Shown piece by piece: positions 51,161 to 61,188 of a DNA stretch of 64,000 nucleotides (position 1 is its first letter; every line of letters starts with the position of its first letter). The position numbers and the translations under genes were made by a program. Location: the NCBI RefSeq assembly GCF_020521235.1, contig NZ_BLAY01000036.1, positions 1 through 64,000 on the forward strand. The letters are read 5' to 3'. The DNA is from Microseira wollei NIES-4236. GTDB taxonomy: Bacteria; Cyanobacteriota; Cyanobacteriia; Cyanobacteriales; Aerosakkonemataceae. The notes below the pieces were generated by a model. The model searched no databases. It saw nothing but the letters and a program-made list of their open reading frames with translations, and was not told where the DNA came from.

Positions 51161-52551
51161 ATGGCTTGGCGGCTAATTTTCCCGCTGGCAAAACTAATTT
51201 TACAGGCTCCAACTGTAGCTCAAATTGTACCTGATGACAGCCTGGGTGCTGAAAGATCGGTTGTAATGCCGGATGGGATCGGAGGATTACCTAGCGATCG
51301 CATCGACGGCGGTGCCATTCGCGGCTCTAATCTATTCCACAGTTTCAGTGAATTTAACATACAGGAAGGAAGGGGAGCCTACTTTTCCAATCCCGATGGC
51401 ATTACCAATATTCTGACGCGGGTTACAGGCACAAATCGCTCTAATATTTTGGGAACTTTAGGAGTATTGGGAAATACCAACTTATTTTTAATTAATCCCA
51501 ACGGCATTATCTTTGGCTCAAATGCCAGGTTAGATTTGCGGGGTTCATTTTTAGCTAGTAGTGCGAGTGGAATATTATTTGAATCATTTGAATTTAGTAC
51601 GATTAATCCGCAAGCAACCCCGTTATTAACAGTAAATATTCCGATTGGTTTGAGATTTCGCGAAAATCCCGCTGCAATTGTGAATCAATCTGCGGTAAGT
51701 CGGGTAGTGCTAGGTGTGCCAACAGCAGTTGGTTTGCAAGTAAGTACGGGTCAAACCCTAGCATTGGTAGGAGGGGATTTAACCTTAAATAGCGGCAATG
51801 TTACCATCAGCGTCCCCAATATTTGTGGCATCGCTGCCCTGACCAAAAAGGGGGAAGGGGGAAGGGGGAAGGGGATTTGGGATACTTGCCCCTGTTTTTA
51901 AACATGGATTAAAGTTGAAGATGTGTTTCCTTATACTTCGTACGAGAAATACAGTGTCGAAGTTAAAAGCCCCTAGCTTTAGTTATGGGGTTCCCTTTCC
52001 CCTTTCCCCTTTCCCCTTTTCCCTGCCGAATGACGCGGCAGCAGCTGGCACAGCAATTACCCCCAGGTTCTGCCCTTAACCCGCAACTGCTTTCCAGCAG
52101 CGATATCACCGCCATTTCCGAATCTGATGCACAAATCACCGATCAGATCTTTTTCAACGCTGGTGGTGTCAACCCCGCTCAAGGTTTGGTGGAATTACCG
52201 CAAAACGTGGTTGACCCAGCATCGCTAATTGCCACTAATCCCTGCTTGCAGGGGGCAACTAGCCAATTTGTCATTACCGGACGGGGGGGGTTACCAGCCA
52301 ATCCTACCGAACCGCTGCGGGACGATGTGGTGCGCGTCAGTTGGAGCGAATTGCCCCCACAGCAGGAGAGCAGAGGAGCAGGGGAGCAGGGGAGCAGGGG
52401 AGAATTGACCGATTCACTCATGACTCAGATAGTACCGGCCCAAGGTTGGGTCATCAATTATAAAGGCGTGGTAACTCTTGTGGGTTACAATCCGGGTAAT
52501 CCAGCTTCTTCGCGCAATTCCAATCCCCAAACAATCTGTCCGCTGCGTTAA
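51161..52551 (+). pseudogene. TpsA filamentous-haemagglutinin-type exoprotein, internally deleted
   Basis: Two fragments of a two-partner secretion cargo. The N-terminal one (51161-51901) has a signal peptide and the full TPS domain: AQIVPDDSLGAERSVVMPDG, then GSNLFHSFSEFNIQEGRGAY, NTNLFLINPNGIIFGSNARL (the NPNGI motif) and the start of the beta-helix. The C-terminal one (about 52030-52551) has ITDQIFFNAGGVNPAQGLVE and LQGATSQFVITGRGGLPANP, the usual end of cyanobacterial TpsA proteins. The long beta-helix between them is gone, replaced by G/A-rich and C/T-rich tracts in opposite orientation (51843-52020). The matching TpsB lies 8 kb upstream. Confidence 0.85.
51843..52022. repeat. Inverted GGGGGAA / TTTCCCC tracts at the TpsA deletion
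   Basis: On one side AAGGGGGAAGGGGGAAGGGG, on the other CCCCTTTCCCCTTTCCCC, about 100 bases apart. They can pair into a long hairpin or form G-rich four-stranded structures. Another run of GGGGAGCA units lies inside the C-terminal fragment at 52365-52400. Confidence 0.75.
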
Positions 52552-52587
52552 ATTTGATTTTGGTACAAGCTTGCAGGAGTTTCCCAA

Positions 52588-53286
52588 ATGTTACAATCTG
52601 ACCCCAAGCTAAACCTACCAAAAGGCACTGAACTTCCTTGTTCTGACGACACGCCTGTGGATAACGAAAATCAAAATTTCATTCCCAATTACTTGCTATT
52701 TCTGTTGGAATTTATTTGGGCAAATCGTCAAGATTGGTTTTTTGCCGTAGATATGGGAATTTATCACACAACGGGCATTACTCCTTTGGTTCCCGTCGTA
52801 CCGGATGGCTTCTTGAGTTTGGGAGTGGAACGGCGCAAAGGTGGCGGCTCCCGTTTAAGTTATGTTGTTTGGGAAGAAGATAATATTGTTCCGATTTTTG
52901 TCTTAGAAGTTGTTTCGCGCAGACGGGGAGAATATGATGAAAAAATGGCGATTTATGCCAAATTAGGCAAGCTGTATTATGTTATTTATAACCCCGATTA
53001 TTGGCAGCGCGATCGCCAGCAACCTTTGGCAGTTTATCGCTTAGTTAATGGCGAGTATCGCCGGCAAATTGGCGAACCTTTCTTTCTGCCAGAAATTGGA
53101 TTAGGAATTGGACGGTTAAGAATGCAAATTGGAGGATTGTATCGGGAAGTTATTTCCTGGTTCAATCGACAAGGGGAAAGATATCTCACTCCAGAAGAAA
53201 TTGCCCAACAAACTCAGCAACAACTTGAAGCAGAACGACAATTACTGGAACCCTATCGACAAATGTTTGGGGAACTACCAGAGTAA
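52588..53286 (+). CDS. Uma2-family nuclease-like protein 3
   Basis: A 232-residue Uma2 (DUF820) protein. It shows VPVVPDGFLSLGVER (active-site Asp), IVPIFVLEVVSRRRGEYDEK (E-x-V plus basic residues), YAKLGKLYYVIYNP and GEPFFLPEIGLGIGRLRMQI. The C-terminus is a Gln/Glu coiled coil (AQQTQQQLEAERQLLEPYRQ). AGGAG precedes its ATG. The next gene starts 10 bases after its stop, so the Uma2 and CHAT genes are likely cotranscribed. Confidence 0.87.
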   Translation: MLQSDPKLNLPKGTELPCSDDTPVDNENQNFIPNYLLFLLEFIWANRQDWFFAVDMGIYHTTGITPLVPVVPDGFLSLGVERRKGGGSRLSYVVWEEDNIVPIFVLEVVSRRRGEYDEKMAIYAKLGKLYYVIYNPDYWQRDRQQPLAVYRLVNGEYRRQIGEPFFLPEIGLGIGRLRMQIGGLYREVISWFNRQGERYLTPEEIAQQTQQQLEAERQLLEPYRQMFGELPE

Positions 53287-53296
53287 GGAGTAGGAA

Positions 53297-55984
53297 ATGG
53301 AACGGCGATCGCAAAGCGGTAAGGGCAAATATAACCAATCGCTAAAAATTAGTTCGCTTTCTCGCTTTTTCCGTCGCAGTCGCTGGCTTTTTATCCTATC
53401 TTTGTTATTTATCCTCTCAATGACAGCACCGTCTGTTGTGGCGCAAGTATCAAAAACAACAGCCACAATCGCTCAAGTACAACCGGGAAAAAATAGCTAC
53501 GAATCTGGTAATTTTGCACAAGCTATCAGGGAATTACAAACCGCCGTTGCCGACTTTGCAGCTATTGGCGATAAACTGAGTCAGGCTGTGGCACTGCGGA
53601 ATCTGTCCCTGGTGTATCAACAAATCGGACAATGGCAAGATGCAGAAGCTGCGATCGCACAAAGTCTTTCCCTCCTACAAACCCAACCCAAAAATAATAC
53701 CCAGTTAAAGCTACTCGCAGAAGCAATCGACGTCCAAGCACGACTCTACCGCGAAACCGGACGTGGAGCAGATGCGGTAGAAAATTGGCAAAAAGCAACC
53801 AATCTTTACCAGCAAATCAACGATGCAACTGGAATTGCTCAAAGTCAAATTAACAAAGCTTCTGCTTTGCAGGATTTAGGGTTTTATCCCAGAGCTTGCA
53901 ATATTTTACGCGAAGTATTGGGACTGTCTTCGAGTTCAACTCCAGAATTAAAACGACAGCAGTGCAATATCAGCGAGTCAGAATTCAAAATCCTGAAAGC
54001 ATTACCTGTAACGGCAATTAATGTTTGGGGTTTGCGGAGTTTAGGAGATGTGTTGCACGCGCTGGGTGAATTGGCGCAATCTCAGATTGTATTGCAACAA
54101 AGTCTAGAAGCTGCCCAACAATTGCAATTACCCCAAGAAATTGCGGCGACTCAATTGAGTTTGGGGAATAATGCGATCGCGCTAGCAGTGAAAAATGCCC
54201 AACAACCTACCTTAAGAACCCAATTTACCCAAGAAGCCTTAACTGCGTACAAAGCAGCAGAAAACTCCCCCTCCCCGTTTGGGCAACTCCCAGCCAGACT
54301 AAACCAGCTTAGCGTTTTAGTGGAAACGGGAAAAACAGCGGAAGCATTAACATTATGGCAATCTCAAAAGCAAGCGGTAATGCGCTTGCCCCCCACCCGC
54401 ACGGGAGTCTACGCCCAGCTTAATTTTGCCAGAAGTCTGCTCAAATTGGCAGAATTAGATGGCAATCCCGACTATCGGGCAATTGGGGAAATTTTAACGG
54501 CTGCTCTTGAGCAAGCAAAAGCCTTGGGCGATGCTAAATTCCAGGCATACATTCTGGGTAGTTGGGGGAAACTTTACGCACTGCAACAGCAATGGATACC
54601 AGCTGCAAACGTCACTAACTTTGCACTAACCCTTGTTGCGCCTTTGACCACACCGGATATAGCATATCAGTTGTTCTGGCAGTTGGGACGGATTAATCGG
54701 GCGCAAGGAGAGGTGGAAAATGCGATCGCCAACTACACCCAAGCTACCAAAATTCTCTCCTCTCTCCCCAGGGATTTGGTAACAATTAATCCCGACGTGC
54801 AGTTTTCTTTCCGGGAAAGTGTGGAACCAGTTTATCGCGAGTTAGTCAGCTTACTGCTTCAACCCAACGCCAAGCAAGAAAATATTAAACAAGCGCGTCA
54901 AACGATCGAATCGTTACAGTTAGCTGAACTCGATAACTTTTTCCAAGATGCTTGCGCCCAAGCGCAACCGAAACAAATCGACGAAGTTGACCCGACTGCG
55001 GCGGTATTCTATCCGATTATTTTAAGCGATCGCCTAGAAGTTATTGTATCTCTACCCAATCAACCTTTGCGTCACTATGCCACCAAAAAATCCCAATCTG
55101 AATTAGAGCAAATCTTCATAGACACTCGCACTTCTTTACGCCGCACCGCTTTTGAGCAAGAACGGCTACCATTAGCCCAAAAACTATATGATTGGTTGAT
55201 TCGTCCCGCCGAGTCAGATCTGGCTCAAAATAATATTAAAACTTTGGTATTTGTCTTAGATGGTGCTTTGCGAAATCTGCCAATGGCAGCCCTCTACGAC
55301 GGTCAACAATACCTAGTTCAAAAATATAATATTGCCCTCACCCCCGGACTGCAACTGCTCGAAACCCTCCCCTTGACAAGAGAACAATTACGTGCATTAA
55401 CTACTGCTTTATCAGAAGGTCGTCAGGGTTTCCCACCTTTACCAGCTGCCGCAACTGAAGTGCAACAAATTAGCAGTGAAGTTCCCGCTAGAGTGCTGCT
55501 CAACCAACAGTTTACCCGTCCTAATTTACAACAATTGATCCGTGCGGTTCCCTACCCGGTTCTACACCTAGCAACTCACGGTCAATTCAGTTCTAATGCC
55601 GACGATACCTTTATTTTGTCTTGGGATGATCGGATCAACGTCAAGCAATTGGATGGACTTTTGCGCGTGCGCGAACCAGGACAGCGCCCGATTGAATTGT
55701 TTGTCCTGAGTGCCTGCGAAACCGCTGCCGGAGATAACCGCGCTGCGTTAGGATTGGCAGGGATAGCCATTCGTTCTGGCGCCCGCAGCACCCTGGCAAC
55801 TCTGTGGCAGGTAAATGACGAATCGACTGCCATTTTTATGGCCCAATTTTACAAAGAACTTGCCAATAAAGGCGTGAATAAAGCGCAAGCGCTTCGCAAC
55901 GCACAGGTGGCATTATTATCTCAATCTCAGTATCAAAATCCTTACTTCTGGGCACCCTTTGTCCTGGTAGGAAATTGGCAGTGA
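53297..55984 (+). CDS. CHAT-domain protease with TPR repeats
   Basis: An 895-residue protein. An N-terminal signal or anchor (WLFILSLLFILSMTAPSVVA, then Q) suggests export. TPR-like helices fill residues 55-520 (YESGNFAQAIRELQTAVADF). The C-terminal CHAT domain (about 560-895) is a caspase-like fold with the catalytic dyad H761 (HLATHGQF) and C807 (LSACETA), plus GARSTLATLWQVNDE and the terminal FVLVGNW. Exported TPR-CHAT proteins are typical of cyanobacterial loci with TpsA/TpsB and CHASE2 genes, but the substrate is unknown. All key residues are intact although its TPS neighbours are broken. Confidence 0.92.
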   Translation: MERRSQSGKGKYNQSLKISSLSRFFRRSRWLFILSLLFILSMTAPSVVAQVSKTTATIAQVQPGKNSYESGNFAQAIRELQTAVADFAAIGDKLSQAVALRNLSLVYQQIGQWQDAEAAIAQSLSLLQTQPKNNTQLKLLAEAIDVQARLYRETGRGADAVENWQKATNLYQQINDATGIAQSQINKASALQDLGFYPRACNILREVLGLSSSSTPELKRQQCNISESEFKILKALPVTAINVWGLRSLGDVLHALGELAQSQIVLQQSLEAAQQLQLPQEIAATQLSLGNNAIALAVKNAQQPTLRTQFTQEALTAYKAAENSPSPFGQLPARLNQLSVLVETGKTAEALTLWQSQKQAVMRLPPTRTGVYAQLNFARSLLKLAELDGNPDYRAIGEILTAALEQAKALGDAKFQAYILGSWGKLYALQQQWIPAANVTNFALTLVAPLTTPDIAYQLFWQLGRINRAQGEVENAIANYTQATKILSSLPRDLVTINPDVQFSFRESVEPVYRELVSLLLQPNAKQENIKQARQTIESLQLAELDNFFQDACAQAQPKQIDEVDPTAAVFYPIILSDRLEVIVSLPNQPLRHYATKKSQSELEQIFIDTRTSLRRTAFEQERLPLAQKLYDWLIRPAESDLAQNNIKTLVFVLDGALRNLPMAALYDGQQYLVQKYNIALTPGLQLLETLPLTREQLRALTTALSEGRQGFPPLPAAATEVQQISSEVPARVLLNQQFTRPNLQQLIRAVPYPVLHLATHGQFSSNADDTFILSWDDRINVKQLDGLLRVREPGQRPIELFVLSACETAAGDNRAALGLAGIAIRSGARSTLATLWQVNDESTAIFMAQFYKELANKGVNKAQALRNAQVALLSQSQYQNPYFWAPFVLVGNWQ

Positions 55985-56096
55985 TTTTAGTTAATTGCTA
56001 ATTGCTAATTGCTAATTGCTACAAAACTTACGGCAAGCCTCTATCTGTAGGGGTTGTTAGCGATATTGTCACCATATTTAGTGCTAAGAACTGTGC

Positions 56097-57062
56097 TATA
56101 GCGCTTCGCGCTGGTATAGTTACAGTTAAGGATAGAGTACACCTGAGTTAAAAGCAAGTTCAATAAGTTATGGCTCACGCATATAGTTACGATTTACGGG
56201 TGAGGGCGCTGGCTCTAATCTTGAGTGGAAACTCGCTCTCTCAAGTGAGTCGTATGCTCAAGATTAGTCGTCCAACACTTTAGCGGTGGCTCAAGCAGTT
56301 TGAAACCACAGGATCAACAACTCCTCAAATACCTATTCCACCTCCTCAACCCGCCAAAATCAGAGACTGGCCTAGGTTCAAAGAATTGGTAGATAGCCAC
56401 GGATCACTAACCCAAAAAGAACTAGCCTCACTCTGGGGAGATGTCAGCCATCATACAATTAGTCGAGGATTAAAAAAGTTGGGTTACACTCGTAAAAAAA
56501 AACGTATGCCTACCAATATCGCTGTGAAGAAGCTCGACAGGAATTCCGAAAAAAACTAGCAGCTTATGACGAGCGAGCAGTTGATTTACATGGATGAGAG
56601 CGGAATTAACAATAATGAAACAGCAACTTATGCCTGGTGTAAAAAAGGAAAAAGATATCACGACACGCGACCGGGAAAACGCCGATATAGACTCAGTATT
56701 ATTGGAACTTTATCTAACGGTAAGTTTTTTGATCCGATGGTATATCAGGGATATTGCACAGCCAAAGTCATTGAGACTTGGCTTGAGAAATGCCTCTTAC
56801 CCCAAGTGAAAGTCGGACAGGTAATCATTATGGATAATGCTCCATTTCAGAACTCTAAAAAAATTCGGTAACTGGTTGAAAAAGCTGGATGTGAGTTGCT
56901 GTTCTTACCCAGTTACTCTCCTGACTTAAACCCGATTGAGCATTGGTGGCACAAAGTGAAGACAGCTATCAGAAAAGAGTTGCCCAAGTATGATTTTAAT
57001 ATTCACCAAGCTGCCGATGCTGCCTTTCAGTATTTGTAAATACACCAGCGCTTCGCGCTATA
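56097..57062 (+). mobile_element. Degenerate IS630-family element
   Basis: Inverted termini start TATAGCGCTTCGCGCTGGTA on the left and, read from the right, TATAGCGCGAAGCGCTGGTG. The length of about 966 bp and the TA-bounded ends fit IS630/Tc1-mariner elements. The transposase inside is dead. Confidence 0.75.
56170..57039 (+). pseudogene. IS630 transposase pseudogene
   Basis: Read through its lesions, the gene gives MAHAYSYDLRVRALALILSG (helix-turn-helix head), then the DDE core LIYMDESGINN, IIMDNAPFQNSKKI and SYSPDLNPIEHWWHKVK. It is interrupted by TAG at about codon 38 (56281), a frameshift in the A9 run near 56495, a second shift near 56575 and a TAA near 56869. All catalytic acids survive, but no full protein can be made. 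Confidence 0.88.
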
Positions 57063-57160
57063 ATACTAAAAATGCCATTAACAATTAGCAATTAGCAAGC
57101 TCGCAATTAGCAATTTACCAATATTGATAGTAATCAAGCGCAGATGATATAACTGGTTGT

Positions 57161-57559
57161 ATGAAATTATTTCCCTTATATGCTGTTTTATTGGGGCTGT
57201 ATAGCGCTACCAACCCGGTAGTTACAGACAACCCAACCCTCGTTTCTCAAACTCGCGTCGAAGAATTTATCCTTCGCGGAAACGAACCGTTTTGGAGCGT
57301 CACTATCAGCCGCAACGGCATTATTTATTCCACTCCAGAATCTCCCAACCGCCGCTATCCTTACACTGCACCGATTTCCGCAGCGGGGCGCCCGCCTGAC
57401 TTAGTGCGAGTCTACAGACTTAACGGTCAACCCAGCGGTATATTGGTAATCAAAAAAGCGGATTCCTGTAGCGATACGATGTCTGATATCGTCTATCCCT
57501 ACAGCGCCACCCTGATCTTGGGAAATCGGGTGCTGGAAGGTTGCGCTCAAAAAAGATAG
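57161..57559 (+). CDS. Exported COG3650-type small protein
   Basis: A 132-residue protein with an N-terminal hydrophobic signal (MKLFPLYAVLLGLYSATNP). The body FILRGNEPFWSVTISRNGII is the GNEPFW signature of COG3650-type periplasmic or lipoprotein domains. DSCSDTMSDIVYPYSATLIL, then VLEGCA, holds the paired Cys residues typical of the end of this domain. No function is established. It is a single gene between repeats. Confidence 0.75.
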   Translation: MKLFPLYAVLLGLYSATNPVVTDNPTLVSQTRVEEFILRGNEPFWSVTISRNGIIYSTPESPNRRYPYTAPISAAGRPPDLVRVYRLNGQPSGILVIKKADSCSDTMSDIVYPYSATLILGNRVLEGCAQKR

Positions 57560-57691
57560 ATACTGGTAATAGGTAATGGGTAATGGGTAATCGGTAATTG
57601 TCAGCATCGCATTTTAATTTAATTACCAATTAGCTATTAGCCATTAGCACTGGCACAATTTAAATAAAGAACTTGACCAGGGAGGCGAGCC

Positions 57692-58516
57692 ATGTCTGAC
57701 CTAGTTTTGGTTGCAGGAAGCACAGGCGGTGTTGGGCAATTAACGGTAGCTTTTTTGCTGGAAAAAGGATTTTTGGTGCGCGTCCTCACCCGCAGCTTTC
57801 AGAAAGCGCAACAAATGTTCGATAACCAGGTGGAAATTGCCCAGGGCGATATCCGTCAAGCCCAAACCCTGCCAAGTGCTGTGCAGAATGTCACCCACAT
57901 TATCTGCTGTACTGGCACCACCGCCTTTCCCTCCGCTCGGTGGGAATTCGATTTGCCACAAACCAACAAGCTGCAACGCTTGATGGAATGGGGCAAAATC
58001 TATTTCAATGCCGATTACCGCAATAGTAAAGCCAGAAATAGCCCTCATCGCGTTGATGCACAAGGAGTCCGCAATTTAGTCGATGCAGCGCCTAAAAACC
58101 TGAAGCGGTTTGTTTTTGTATCTTCCTGCGGCATTGAGCGCAAAGATCAGCCTCCTTTCAGTTTGCTGAATGGGTTTGGCGTTCTAGATGCCAAACAGCA
58201 AGGCGAGCAAGCCGTCATCGCTTCGGGATTGCCCTACACTATTATTCGACCGGGACGGCTGATCGATGGCGCTTTCACTTCCTACGACCTCAACACGCTG
58301 CTAAAAGCTACCACGGGAGGCAAGCTGGGTGTTGTTATCGGTACTGGCGATAAACTATCTGGTCAGACGAGTCGGATTGATGTAGCTGCTGCTTGTGTCG
58401 AATGTCTGAATCACCCAGCAACCGAGGGGAAAACCTTTGAGTTAATCAACGCTGGAACTAGACCAGCTGCGATCGCTTGGACTCAACTATTTGCTCAGCT
58501 AGCGCCGCCAGCATGA
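57692..58516 (+). CDS. SDR-family NAD(P)-binding protein
   Basis: A 274-residue atypical short-chain dehydrogenase. LVLVAGSTGGVGQL (residues 4-17) is the nucleotide-binding GxxGxxG loop, followed by FLVRVLTRSFQKA. VTHIICCTGTTAFPSARWEF and FVFVSSCGIERKDQ, then GLPYTIIRPGRLIDG, are typical of the cyanobacterial and plastid group related to Tic62/HCF173-type proteins. The usual YxxxK is not obvious, so it may be regulatory or structural rather than catalytic. GGGAGGCG upstream is the likely ribosome-binding site. Confidence 0.85.
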   Translation: MSDLVLVAGSTGGVGQLTVAFLLEKGFLVRVLTRSFQKAQQMFDNQVEIAQGDIRQAQTLPSAVQNVTHIICCTGTTAFPSARWEFDLPQTNKLQRLMEWGKIYFNADYRNSKARNSPHRVDAQGVRNLVDAAPKNLKRFVFVSSCGIERKDQPPFSLLNGFGVLDAKQQGEQAVIASGLPYTIIRPGRLIDGAFTSYDLNTLLKATTGGKLGVVIGTGDKLSGQTSRIDVAAACVECLNHPATEGKTFELINAGTRPAAIAWTQLFAQLAPPA

Positions 58517-58736
58517 CAACTCGCCCGCGATTTAACCCTATCAAAACTCTATGCCATCTTATTCCTTGCTTTGACCCTACGCGATATGCATACCCTAGCT
58601 GGCGCGAACGCATCAAATTGATCAAATACCAAAAAAAGAGCCTTTTTTTACCAGTTTGATCGCCCTTCAGCGTTAAATTAAACACTTCCGCATCCAAGGT
58701 TTAATTGCTATATTGTTTTTGAGTCAGATCGGCGTG

Positions 58737-58844
58737 ATATCAAATCCGGTTGCATCGGAATGAGCGGCCTTTCTGGGTAATTGTTAATTGCTAATTGCTA
58801 ATTGCTCCTACAGGGATTAATTTCGATGCAACGGTCAACGATAT
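58737..58844. mobile_element. MITE-like element, ATATC...GATAT type (copy 2)
   Basis: It is nearly identical to 50933-51047 over both ends and the central TTAATTGCTAATTGC run. It lies upstream of the CHASE2-cyclase pseudogene. The stretch 58517-58736 and the 170 bases after the element show no gene. Confidence 0.75.
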
Positions 58845-59019
58845 GACATACCGATAAATCGTGAGGTGAAATTCGTTGAAGACAAATAACTAGGATTTAA
58901 CTCGAAGGCGCATTACTTTTGATCCCAGGTAATTCAACGAACCCCAGCTCAAACCGTGTAAATTCGCAAAATTGGCTAATCTAAAAAGGCAAGTTTTGTC
59001 GGTGTGAGTCCAGTTTTAA

Positions 59020-61053
59020 CCGCGCCAGCTGGGGCTATTGCAGATGCTAGAATGGGCAGCCTACGATCAATTCATGTGTCTGCGTCCTGCTGAAGATGTC
59101 GAGCAGCGGATTGCGATTGTAGCAATTGATGAAGCTTCGCTGCGATTTGTCGGACAATGACCGATTCCCGACGCGGTTTTAGCAGAATTACTCCAAAAAA
59201 TTAAACAGCAAAAACCCAGGGCAATCGGCTTAGATTTATACAGATATTTACCCGTACAACCCGGTTATCAGTCGTTGGTTAAAGTTCTGAAATCCACGCC
59301 GAATCTAATCGGTGTAGAAAAGGTAGTCGGGGATGAATTGGGAGCGGCAGTCAATCCACCGCCAGCCTTGCGTAAAAGCGATCGCATCGCTGCTGCGGAT
59401 TTGGTTTTGGATGCAGACGCTAAAGTGCGTCGGGGTTTGCTTTCACTCGAAACCGACCAAGGTGAAGTCAGATTGAGTTTAGCAGCAAAACTGGCCTTAT
59501 TGTATTTACAAAAAGAAGGAATGACGCTGCAAGAAATCGATCCAGATCGGCGAGACTATCGGTTAGGAAAAGCGGTTTTTGTCCCGTTTAAAAGTAACGA
59601 TGGTAGCTATGTGGGTGCAGACGAGCGCGGCTATCAAATTATACTGAACTACCGAGGAAAGCCAAAGAATTTTTACACAGTTTCGATGCCAGAAGTTTTG
59701 GCAGGAAAGTTACCGCCAAATTGGGGACGCGATCGCATCATTTTAATCGGTACAACAGCAGCAAGTCTCAATGATTTTGTTTTCACTCCTTACGACAGCA
59801 CCCTGACCGTTTTTCCGGAAAGAACACCTGGTATTGTGTTTCACGCCAACTTGGTCAGTCAAATAATTAGTGGGGCGTTGGATGGACGCGCTCAAATTCA
59901 GGTGTGGTCAGAACCTTTAGAATTGGTGTGGATTGGAGTCTGGTCTTTAGTGGGTGCAATTTTAGCTTGGACGCTGCGATCGCGCCAACTTTTCCATCGC
60001 CGGATATCACCCCAAGGCACGTTTGGAAGCATTTTTTTAGCGAGTAGCGGTTTAGTTTTGGGCGCATATGTAGCATTTTGTCAAGGGTATTGGATACCTT
60101 TAGTAACGCAAGTTGCTAGTTACATCAAGCGGTACTGGTAATGGCTAATCGCTAATGGCTAATGGGTAGTTGTCAAGAAGGCAAAAGCCTGTTAACCCAA
60201 GCGAGCAATTAGCAAGCGAGCAATTAGCAAGCGAGCAATTACCGCTGTCACAAGTTATAACTAGCAACTTGGGTTAGTACCAGGATTGATGGCGTTGGGG
60301 GGAGGTGCGATCGCAATATTGGGTTACATCGCCAAGCTGGAACAAGAAGACCGACAAATTATGATGACTTTGTTCGGCAGGCATGTTACCCCTAAAATTG
60401 CCGAAGCCATCTGGTTATCGCGCCATCAGTTATTAAAAAAAGGGCAACTGATAGGGCAACAAATGACGGCAACGGTGCTATTTTCAGATTTAAAAGGATT
60501 TACCACCATCGCCACCCGCCTCCCCCCAGCGGAATTAATGTCTTGGCTAAATGAATACATGCAGGTAATGGCGCAGACTGTCCTAGAACATGACGGCGTC
60601 ATTGATAAATTTATCGGAGATGCGGTGATGGCATTGTTTGGCGTCCCCATCCCGCGCACCAAACCGGAAGAAATTGCTGCTGATGCAATAGCAGCTGTCG
60701 CTTGCGCCCGCGCCATGGGAAATAATTTGCGAAGTCTCAACGAACAATGGCAAAAAACAGGTCGTCCAACGGTTGCTATGCGGGTGGGTATTGCCACAGG
60801 TATCGTTGTAACTGGTAGTCTGGGTAGCGCCCAACGGCTTGATTATACAGTAATTGGAGACACCGTTAACGTAGCGGCTCGTTTAGAAAGTTACGATAAA
60901 TCCTGGGATGCGGAATTATGCCGAATTCTGATCGGCGAAGAAACCTATCAGCTAGTCCAAAACCATTTTATAGCTCGATATATTGGTAATGTTTATCTCA
61001 AGGGACGAGAACAACCCACGAAAATCTATCAAGTTGATTTGACAGATGAATAA
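59020..61053 (+). pseudogene. CHASE2-adenylate/guanylate cyclase, broken by nonsense codon and MITE
   Basis: The recognisable frame starts LGLLQMLEWAAYDQF. The CHASE2 domain reads IAIVAIDEASLRFVGQ, then TGA (59158-59160), then PIPDAVLAELLQ; the paralogue at 38428 has W in that place, so TGG became TGA. The CHASE2 domain then continues normally to GYWIPLV (60104), where a 169-bp MITE interrupts. Beyond it, PGLMALGGGAIAILGY and the class III cyclase domain follow: TVLFSDLKGFT and FIGDAVMALFG carry the metal Asp residues, then LDYTVIGDTVNVAARLE. The cyclase half could be expressed from ATG 60289 with one membrane helix. The upstream N-terminus is also missing. Confidence 0.9.
60106..60274. mobile_element. 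MITE-like element, ACnCAAGTTGC termini (copy B), inserted in a gene
   Basis: A 169-bp element beginning ACGCAAGTTGCTAGTTA and ending TAACTAGCAACTTGGGT. It is flanked by TAGTA on each side (60101-60105 and 60275-60279). Removing it with one TAGTA restores WIPLVPGLMA in frame, proving insertion into the CHASE2-cyclase gene. The interior holds GCTAATCGCTAATGG and GCGAGCAATTAGCAA repeats. Confidence 0.92.
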
Positions 61054-61056
61054 ATA

Positions 61057-61182
61057 ACGCAAGTTGCTCGCTTGCTAATTGCTCGCTTGCTAATTGCTAA
61101 TTGGGATTGGCTCGTAATATTGCCTTTTTCCTTCCACGATCCACTAGCAATTAACCAGCCATGAGCCATTAGCAACTTGAGT
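61057..61182. mobile_element. MITE-like element, ACnCAAGTTGC termini (copy C)
   Basis: A 126-bp element beginning ACGCAAGTTGCTCGCTTGC and ending TTAGCAACTTGAGT, placed directly after the stop codon of the cyclase pseudogene. The flanks TAAATA and TAAAAA are an imperfect duplication. Confidence 0.75.
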
Positions 61183-61188
61183 TAAAAA

